From Roseburia rectibacter (GTDB lineage Bacteria; Bacillota; Clostridia; Lachnospirales; Lachnospiraceae), in contig NZ_CP092473.1 in NCBI RefSeq assembly GCF_014287515.2, positions 360,501 to 424,500 of the forward strand: a stretch of DNA of 64,000 nt. The letters run 5' to 3'. Below the pieces are notes generated by a model. That model saw nothing but the letters and a program-made list of their open reading frames with translations, did not search any database and had not been told where the DNA came from. The translations under genes were made by a program, and so were the position numbers. Shown here piece after piece: positions 58,233-64,000 of this stretch; the stretch's first letter is position 1; each line of letters starts with the position of its first letter.

Positions 58233-58395
58233 CGCAAAACTAAAGGAGGAAAATCCTCTGCTCCTGCAAGAGGCACATGCTATGCAAGCTATTGAGCATA
58301 GCATGCATAGCAGGCATTTTCCTTCGGAAAACAAGGAGGAAAATCCTCTGCTCCTGCAAAGGCAGTCGCATTTTGCTCCGCAAAACTAAAGGAGG
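58233..58395 (+). repeat. Shine-Dalgarno/hairpin repeat module, copies 2 and 3 (oppA-oppB space)
   Basis: AAGGAGGAAAATCCTCTGCT at 58243-58262 and again at 58333-58352. Each is followed by CCTGCAA and, later, a small hairpin and another ribosome-like site: TTTTCCTTCGGAAAAC then AAGGAGG; TTTTGCTCCGCAAAAC then TAAAGGAGG (the oppB site). The prefix GCAAAACTAAAGGAGGA also occurs twice (58234, 58380). Between copies lies a palindromic run around GCATAGCATGCATAGC. Confidence 0.8.
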
Positions 58396-58403
58396 ATTAG
58401 AAC

Positions 58404-59339
58404 GTGAAAAAATATGCACTTAAGAGAATCGTAACGTCTCTGTTTACGTTGCTTGCAATTTTGCTCGTTCTGTTTATTTTGATGCAGCTGATGCCGGGGT
58501 CTCCATTCAACGATGAGAAGTTAAATGCAGACCAGAAGGCAGCACTGTATACGAAATATGGACTGGATCAGCCGTTGCCGGTACAGTTTGTGAAATATGT
58601 AGGCAATATGTTAAAGGGAGATCTCGGCGTAAGTTACAATATCTCAAAGAATACACCAATTTCCCAGTTGATAAAGACAAGACTTCCGATCTCCATCAGT
58701 ATCGGAGGATATGCGGTGTTGATTGGTGCCGTGGTCGGGCTTTTGCTTGGACTTCTCGCGGCATTAAAACATGACACGATATGGGATTCGTTAGCGACGA
58801 TCATTTCAGTTATCGGTGTGTCGGTGCCGTCGTATGTGTTCGCGCTGGCACTCAGCTATAACTTCGGATTTAAATTAGGGTGGTTCCCGATGCTGTTTTC
58901 GGAGAGCGATATTTTCGGATCAAGCGTGCTGCCTAGTATCTCACTTTCGATGTTTACGATGGCGTCGATTGCCCGTTTTACACGAAGTGAAATGTTAGAA
59001 GTACTCGGCAGCGATTACATGCTGCTTGCGGAGAGCAAAGGAATTTCGGGTTCAGCGCTGATTTTTAAACATGCGCTGCGAAATGCACTGATCCCGATCA
59101 TCACCGTGCTTGCACCGCTGATTGTCGATCTGATGACCGGTTCTCTGGTTGTTGAAAAAATATTTGCAATACCGGGTGTCGGAAGTCTTCTGGTAAATGC
59201 CATTCAGTCGAACGACTACAACGTGGTTATCGCATTAAGCTTTATTTATTCTGCAATGTACATTGCCATCATGCTTGTGGTAGATATCCTTTACGGAATC
59301 ATTGACCCGAGAATTCGTCTGGCAAAGAAAGGAGACTGA
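58404..59339 (+). CDS. oppB: Oligopeptide ABC transporter permease B
   Basis: 311 residues, GTG start behind AAAGGAGG. Six helices; N-terminal KKYALKRIVTSLFTLLAILL then VLFILMQLMPGSPF, as in OppB. The EAA loop that contacts the ATPases is EMLEVLGSDYMLLAESKGIS. Pairs with OppC to form the membrane channel. Confidence 0.95.
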   Translation: MKKYALKRIVTSLFTLLAILLVLFILMQLMPGSPFNDEKLNADQKAALYTKYGLDQPLPVQFVKYVGNMLKGDLGVSYNISKNTPISQLIKTRLPISISIGGYAVLIGAVVGLLLGLLAALKHDTIWDSLATIISVIGVSVPSYVFALALSYNFGFKLGWFPMLFSESDIFGSSVLPSISLSMFTMASIARFTRSEMLEVLGSDYMLLAESKGISGSALIFKHALRNALIPIITVLAPLIVDLMTGSLVVEKIFAIPGVGSLLVNAIQSNDYNVVIALSFIYSAMYIAIMLVVDILYGIIDPRIRLAKKGD

Positions 59340-59340
59340 T

Positions 59341-60411
59341 ATGGTGTCACAGGAAAATACCATGAATGTGGGAAATGATGCTGCCGGCTACATACCGGTC
59401 GAGGCGGATTTTAAATTTAAACATACGGATGGCGAACTTGCGTTAGATGACAACTTTGCAGCACAGAGTTTCTGGAAAGACGTATTGATCCGCTATTTCA
59501 AAAAAATCAGTGCAGTGATCGGTCTGATCCTGATCATTATCATTACGGTATTTGCAATTATTGGCCCGGGAATGAATGATTTCAGTTACTCCGAACAGTC
59601 ACTGACACAGAAAAACTTTGCACCGAGGGTAAAAGGTCTTGAAAAACTTGGCATCTTCGATGGCAGTGAGGGCATGAAAACAACGACCGGAACAAAAAAG
59701 ATCAATTACTATGAAGAAAAAGGCTTAGATGATCTTTACTACTGGTTCGGAAGTGATAACTTCGGACGTGATATCTGGACACGTACCTGGTCCGGTGCAC
59801 GCGTTTCCCTGATTATCGCCGTAGCAGCCGCTATCATCGATATGGTGATCGGTATGAGCTATGGACTGATCTCCGGATATTTTGGCGGGAAAGTCGATAT
59901 GTTCATGCAGCGGTTTCTGGAGGTCGCGAACGGTATTCCGCGTCTTGTTATCGTAACTCTTTTATTATTAGTACTGCAGCCGGGTATGCTTACCATTATT
60001 TTTGCATTGATGCTGACAGAGTGGGTCGGCATGAGCCGTATCGCAAGAGCTGAGATGCTCAAATTAAAGGAGCAGGAATTTGTACTTGCATCACGGACAC
60101 TTGGAGCAGGAAATTTCTTTATTATCTTTAAAGAAGTTCTGCCAAATATCATTGGACCGATCATTACACAGGTAATGTTCTCCATCCCGACAGCGATCTT
60201 TACCGAGGCGTTCTTAAGTTTCGTAGGTCTTGGTATTCCGGTGCCGCAGTGTTCACTTGGTTCACTGATCTCCGAAGGATTTAACAGTTTTACCACACAT
60301 CCGTACCAGATCATTCCGCCGATCGTTGTAATGGCGCTTCTGATGTTAAGTTTTAACCTTGTAGCAGATGGTTTACGTGAAGCATTAGATCCGAAGCTGA
60401 AAGAAATGTAA
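59341..60411 (+). CDS. oppC: Oligopeptide ABC transporter permease C
   Basis: 356 residues with a longer cytoplasmic N-terminus, six helices (first about 60-82) and an inserted extracellular segment between helices 1 and 2 (about 85-145) ending in YYWFGSDNFGRDIWTRTWSG, typical of OppC. EAA loop EMLKLKEQEFVLASRTLGAG. ATG 59341 has AAAGGAG upstream and starts one base after the oppB stop. Confidence 0.95.
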   Translation: MVSQENTMNVGNDAAGYIPVEADFKFKHTDGELALDDNFAAQSFWKDVLIRYFKKISAVIGLILIIIITVFAIIGPGMNDFSYSEQSLTQKNFAPRVKGLEKLGIFDGSEGMKTTTGTKKINYYEEKGLDDLYYWFGSDNFGRDIWTRTWSGARVSLIIAVAAAIIDMVIGMSYGLISGYFGGKVDMFMQRFLEVANGIPRLVIVTLLLLVLQPGMLTIIFALMLTEWVGMSRIARAEMLKLKEQEFVLASRTLGAGNFFIIFKEVLPNIIGPIITQVMFSIPTAIFTEAFLSFVGLGIPVPQCSLGSLISEGFNSFTTHPYQIIPPIVVMALLMLSFNLVADGLREALDPKLKEM

Positions 60412-60427
60412 GAAAGGGGATTCGTAT

Positions 60428-61519
60428 ATGTCAGAGACAAAAGAACAGATTTTAAAAATACGGGACCTGGATATTACGTTTCAGACGACTGCAGGAAGCG
60501 TGCACGCTATCCGTGGAGTCAATATTGACCTGATGAAGGGCGAGACAGTTGCGATCGTTGGTGAGTCCGGCTCCGGTAAATCCGTAACAATGAAAGCTGC
60601 CATGGGTATTTTGGCATCCAATGCAAAAGTAACAGGCGGTACCATAGAATTTTCCTATCATCATGCGGATGGAACGCCGCAGACGGTAGACATTTTAACA
60701 AAAGATAAAAAGTGGATCAGACGCCATATCAATGGAAAAAGAATTGCCATGGTATTCCAGGATCCGATGACAAGTCTTGATCCGACCATGACGATCGGAA
60801 AACAGATCATGGAAGGTATGATCTGGCATTTTAAGACACCGAAGAAAGAAGCCTGGGATAAGGCAGTAGAACTTTTAAAAGAGGTTGGCATCGAGGATGC
60901 AGAAAAACGTATGAAAAACTATCCGCATCAGCTCTCCGGTGGTATGAGACAGCGTGTGGTCATTGCCATCGCGCTTGCCTGTAACCCGGATCTTCTGATC
61001 TGTGATGAGCCGACGACTGCACTGGATGTTACGATTCAGGCAAAGATCATCGAGCTGATCCGCAGAGTACAGAAAGAGAGAGGCATTTCCGTTATTTACA
61101 TCACACATGACCTCGGCGTGGTTGCCAAAGTTGCAGATTACGTCAATGTCATGTATGCCGGAAAAATCGTCGAGAAAGGTACGATCAATGAGATATTCTA
61201 TGATCCGAAGCATCCGTATACATGGGGACTGCTCTCCGCAATGCCTGATCTTGATACCGCGGACGAGAGGCTTTACACGATCCCTGGTTCGCCGCCAAAC
61301 CTGTTAAACGAGAAACCGGGCGATGCGTTTGCACCGCGTAACCAGTTTGCGCTTGAGATCGATGACAAGGCTGAGCCGCCAATGTTCCAGATCACAGATA
61401 CGCATTATGCGGCAACCTGGCTGTTAGATCCGCGGGCACCGAAGGCAGAGATGCCGCTTGAATTAAAAGAGCGTATTGCGCGAATGAAGAAGGAGGCTAA
61501 GATCGATGACGGTGAATGA
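60428..61519 (+). CDS. oppD: Oligopeptide ABC transporter ATPase D
   Basis: 363 residues. Walker [12 protein letters not shown]-loop [17 protein letters not shown], signature [15 protein letters not shown], Walker [16 protein letters not shown]-loop [16 protein letters not shown], then the family C-terminal extension [17 protein letters not shown] ([17 protein letters not shown]) that in many OppD/F proteins carries an iron-sulfur site. Overlaps oppF by 14 bases. Confidence 0.95.
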   Translation: MSETKEQILKIRDLDITFQTTAGSVHAIRGVNIDLMKGETVAIVGESGSGKSVTMKAAMGILASNAKVTGGTIEFSYHHADGTPQTVDILTKDKKWIRRHINGKRIAMVFQDPMTSLDPTMTIGKQIMEGMIWHFKTPKKEAWDKAVELLKEVGIEDAEKRMKNYPHQLSGGMRQRVVIAIALACNPDLLICDEPTTALDVTIQAKIIELIRRVQKERGISVIYITHDLGVVAKVADYVNVMYAGKIVEKGTINEIFYDPKHPYTWGLLSAMPDLDTADERLYTIPGSPPNLLNEKPGDAFAPRNQFALEIDDKAEPPMFQITDTHYAATWLLDPRAPKAEMPLELKERIARMKKEAKIDDGE

Positions 61520-62441
61520 AAACAGTAAGCCTCTTCTTACCGTGAAAGGCTTGAAACAATATTTTAAGGTAAGTAATACATATACCGTGCATGCGGTAGA
61601 AAACGTAAGTTTCCAGATCTATCCGGGTGAGACATATGGTCTGGTAGGGGAATCCGGTTCCGGAAAATCAACGATCGGAAGAAGTATCATAAGACTATAT
61701 GATCCGACTGCCGGGGAGATCAATTTTAACGGAATGGACATCAGCGGAAAGATCAATAAGGCAAACAGCCAGGCACTGCGCACACAGATGCAGATGATCT
61801 TCCAGGACCCGATGGCATCTTTAAATCCAAGAAAAAAAGTGCGCGACATCATTGGCGAGGGCTTAGATATCCATCACATGTACAAGACACGCGCGGAGCG
61901 TGAGGAAAAGATCAAAAATATTCTGGCAAAGGTTGGACTTGCGCCGGAGCATGCGGGCCGTTATCCGCATCAGTTTTCCGGTGGACAGAGACAGCGTGTC
62001 GGAATTGCGAGAGCGCTGATCATGAACCCGAAACTGATCATTGCAGATGAGTGTATCTCTGCGCTGGACGTTTCCATTCAGGCACAGGTTGTAAACCTGA
62101 TGAAGGATATCCAGCAGGAGACCGGAACTGCTTATCTGTTTATCGCACATGACCTTTCCATGGTCAAATATATTTCGGATCGCATCGGGGTACTTCATCT
62201 GGGACATCTTTTAGAGACCGGAACAACGGAGGAAATCTTTGAGAATCCAATCCACCCATATACGAAGAGCCTTCTTTCTGCGATACCTGCACCGAATCCG
62301 GTCGTGGAAAAGAATCGTGTGGCATTGAGCTACGATTACAAGACTTCCGGCATTGATTACAATAAAGGAACGGATCATCTGGTGTCCGGGACACATTATG
62401 TGAAATGTACGGATGAAGAATTTAAGAAATGGACAGAATAA
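61506..62441 (+). CDS. oppF: Oligopeptide ABC transporter ATPase F
   Basis: 311 residues. Walker [14 protein letters not shown]-loop MIFQDPMASLNPRKKVRDII, signature FSGGQRQRVGIARAL, Walker B LIIADECISALDVS (Glu-Cys in place of Glu-Pro, common in OppF), H-loop FIAHDLSMVKYISDRIGVLH, and NPIHPYTKSLLSAIPAPNP. Start inside the oppD gene shows translational coupling. Last gene of the operon. Confidence 0.95.
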   Translation: MTVNENSKPLLTVKGLKQYFKVSNTYTVHAVENVSFQIYPGETYGLVGESGSGKSTIGRSIIRLYDPTAGEINFNGMDISGKINKANSQALRTQMQMIFQDPMASLNPRKKVRDIIGEGLDIHHMYKTRAEREEKIKNILAKVGLAPEHAGRYPHQFSGGQRQRVGIARALIMNPKLIIADECISALDVSIQAQVVNLMKDIQQETGTAYLFIAHDLSMVKYISDRIGVLHLGHLLETGTTEEIFENPIHPYTKSLLSAIPAPNPVVEKNRVALSYDYKTSGIDYNKGTDHLVSGTHYVKCTDEEFKKWTE

Positions 62442-62447
62442 TATAAT

Positions 62448-62496
62448 AGGAAACCATCACAAACCGGGAGCCGGGGTGTGGTGGTTTCCTTTTTTG
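62448..62496 (+). terminator. Terminator of the opp operon
   Basis: AGGAAACCATCACA (62448-62461) pairs with TGTGGTGGTTTCCT (62477-62490), one mismatch-like G-T pair, followed by six T. Confidence 0.88.
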
Positions 62497-62577
62497 GTAA
62501 AAGTGCTGAATTTTTTGGGGATGGGAGTACTGAATATTATGTGAAAAATAGAATATAAAATTTAAACCGAAACCTTA

Positions 62578-62606
62578 TTGACTTTGAAAATGGATTTTGG
62601 TATATA
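62578..62606 (+). promoter_or_regulatory. Promoter of the chemoreceptor gene
   Basis: TTGACT (62578-62583), 17 bases, TATATA (62601-62606), 45 bp before the ATG. A SigA-type promoter; I see no clear SigD (TAAA-N15-GCCGATAT) sequence. Confidence 0.6.
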
Positions 62607-62651
62607 AGAGTAAAAATTCAAAAAATTCAAAGAGAAAGGAAATAACAATCT

Positions 62652-64000
62652 ATGTTGTCACAAAAGAGTACAATGAAAAACAAATTGGAAAATATGCGTT
62701 TGAAGGAAAGGATAAACTATGGCTACAGAAAAGTCATTATTATGATGTTGATTTCGGGGCTGTTTTCTATCGTGGTCATAGGTGTGTTATTTGCTAATAT
62801 GTTACATTATATAGATGATGTCAATGCTGCGGATCAGGCGGTAAAAATCTGCAGGATCAATGTGAATGCGTCAGCGAGAAATATCAGGGAAATGGCATTA
62901 AATAATGATACATCTGCTTATGACAGTTATGAGCAGACTGTAAAAAAGCAGCTTACAGAAGTGGATTCGCAGCTGGAAATATTAAAGAAAACCAAAGTCT
63001 TACCGGATGAGGAATATAATGAGTATGCATCTGCTCTTTCTGATTGGGGAAACATTGGTTATTCGATTATAGAAGAAATTAAAAATGGCGAAAAAGAGAA
63101 AGCGATTGATGAAATTTTTAATAGTTGTACACCTGCATTAAATAAACTTGTGGAAATTGCCATAAGATTAGATGAGATCACAGATGAAGTAAGTGAGCAG
63201 TCTGCAAGAACTACAATTATTTTTGCTGTTGCAGGAATTGTGTGTATTATTATCTGTCTGGTTTATGCATGCACACTGGCTAAGGTAACAAGTAAAAAGG
63301 TACTTGAAACAATTCTGGATCCGTTACGTGCAGTGGAAGACGTTGCAAAGGAACTGACAGAAGGAAATTTACACAGTACGCTGGAATATCATTCGGAGGA
63401 TGAGATTGGAAGACTGGCGCACAGTATGCGCAAATCAATTCGTATTTTGGGAACTTATGTAGATGATATTGATCGTGCAATGAAACTGTTCTCAGAAGGA
63501 AATTTTGATGTTCAGCCGGAAGTAGAGTGGAAGGGAGATTTTGTCGGTATTTTAAATTCTTTCATGTCATTTGAGAAGAGTATGGCAGAAACGATCAAAG
63601 GAATTAAAAATGTTTCGAGTGAGGTTTCAAGTGCAGCAGACCAGGTGGCATCAAGTTCCAATGATCTTGCAGATGGAGCTACGAATCAGGCAGCGGTTGT
63701 AGAAGAACTGACGGCTACAGTTGCCGGAGTTTCTGAACAGGTAGAAAAAAATTCACAATCTGCAAAAGCAATCAGTGGAAGAGTGGATGAACTTGGAAAT
63801 GCCATTTCAGACAGCAATGGTAAGATGCATGAAATGGTTGCTTCTATGCATGAGATTAATGAGGCATCAAAAGAGATTGATAAGATTATTGCAACAATTA
63901 ATGAAATTGCTTCCCAGACAAATCTGCTGGCGTTGAATGCTTCTATTGAAGCGGCAAGGGCCGGAGAGGCAGGAAAAGGATTTGCAGTTGTAGCGAATCA
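62652..64000 (+). CDS. Methyl-accepting chemotaxis protein, 5' part
   Basis: Runs off the window after 449 codons. Helix 1 (about 27-50, [20 protein letters not shown]), an extracellular four-helix sensor (about 55-190), helix 2 (about 195-218, [20 protein letters not shown]), HAMP segments (about 228-310), then the signalling coiled coil with [20 protein letters not shown] and the invariant hairpin tip start [20 protein letters not shown]. Ligand unknown. AAAGGAAAT precedes ATG 62652. Implies a motile or chemotactic host. Confidence 0.93.
   Translation, partial: MLSQKSTMKNKLENMRLKERINYGYRKVIIMMLISGLFSIVVIGVLFANMLHYIDDVNAADQAVKICRINVNASARNIREMALNNDTSAYDSYEQTVKKQLTEVDSQLEILKKTKVLPDEEYNEYASALSDWGNIGYSIIEEIKNGEKEKAIDEIFNSCTPALNKLVEIAIRLDEITDEVSEQSARTTIIFAVAGIVCIIICLVYACTLAKVTSKKVLETILDPLRAVEDVAKELTEGNLHSTLEYHSEDEIGRLAHSMRKSIRILGTYVDDIDRAMKLFSEGNFDVQPEVEWKGDFVGILNSFMSFEKSMAETIKGIKNVSSEVSSAADQVASSSNDLADGATNQAAVVEELTATVAGVSEQVEKNSQSAKAISGRVDELGNAISDSNGKMHEMVASMHEINEASKEIDKIIATINEIASQTNLLALNASIEAARAGEAGKGFAVVAN

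Noticed and set aside
58243..58352. Possible CRISPR-like array from the repeated AAGGAGGAAAATCCTC
   Set aside because: Only three copies over 2 kb, no regular spacers, no cas genes; each copy sits at a ribosome-site position.
58135..58389. An 84-codon frame spanning the oppA-oppB space with two KEENPLLLQ repeats
   Set aside because: The repeated peptide is explained by the nucleotide repeat carrying ribosome-like sites and hairpins; there is no good ribosome site (AGGAAA directly at the ATG). Noted as part of the repeat finding.
62597..62797. A 66-codon frame at the start of the chemoreceptor region
   Set aside because: It overlaps the real receptor gene (ATG 62652) in another frame; the receptor has clear domain motifs to the window end.

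Overview
The window looks like a chromosomal segment of a gut Firmicute of the family Lachnospiraceae (Roseburia/Agathobacter-like). This rests on protein style: a lysyl-tRNA synthetase with a fused C-terminal tRNA-binding domain, a motility-type chemotaxis receptor, Gram-positive lipoproteins, LTA-synthase-like and Bce-type systems, AGGAGG ribosome sites and moderate-to-low GC. The species call is inference. Core chromosomal genes occupy both ends (1-1.1 kb and 45.6-64 kb). The 44 kb between them is accessory DNA: remnants of conjugative elements, an apparently complete integrative mobilizable element, a group II intron, decayed transposases and several cargo modules.

Layout. 1-1098: 3' part of lysS. 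1.2-4.7 kb: small membrane proteins and a piece of a conjugative element (class-D-like sortase, double SpoVG-domain protein). 4.7-8.5 kb: an Rrf2 regulator divergent from an operon of three macrodomain-linked-type (class M) sirtuin paralogues plus a C_GCAxxG_C_C protein; no macrodomain, GcvH-L or lipoate ligase is nearby. 8.5-10 kb: regulator fragments and a MazF-like protein with a cysteine-rich tail. 10.1-14.3 kb: a LanFEG-type three-gene ABC exporter with its own two-component system, for lantibiotic or bacitracin-type protection. 14.6-15.9 kb: debris, including an IS630 fragment. 16-21.1 kb: an AraC regulator divergent from a sugar-type symporter, a cinnamoyl-esterase-like hydrolase and an enoate-reductase-like flavoenzyme, plausibly a plant phenolic ester module. 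21.3-24.5 kb: small genes, a 7-bp-duplication pseudogene, then a MarR regulator with two radical SAM proteins (the uncharacterised 'radical SAM mobile pair'). A group II intron sits just behind that operon's terminator.

About 27.9-38.9 kb: an integrative mobilizable element with Tn916-type integrase, excisionase, regulator with paired operators, MobA/MobL relaxase, an IncQ-like oriT and a Bce-type peptide-resistance cargo (permease, ATPase, histidine kinase, response regulator). The relaxase reading frame overlaps two downstream genes over about 640 bp. 39-45.5 kb: methyltransferase, orphan ABC permease, TetR regulator with hydrolase, an HNH nuclease, and several genes eroded by clean internal deletions (IS1182 transposase, ABC exporter, VOC protein).

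45.6-64 kb: a hybrid sensor kinase with a partner receiver protein, an LTA-synthase-family sulfatase, an iron-sulfur aldo/keto reductase with a 44-bp tandem repeat at its 3' end, a HAD phosphatase, a lipoprotein, LarE, TcdA, a complete oppABCDF-type operon whose leader and first intergenic space carry a repeated Shine-Dalgarno/hairpin module, and the start of a methyl-accepting chemotaxis protein. I saw no rRNA, tRNA or CRISPR array.
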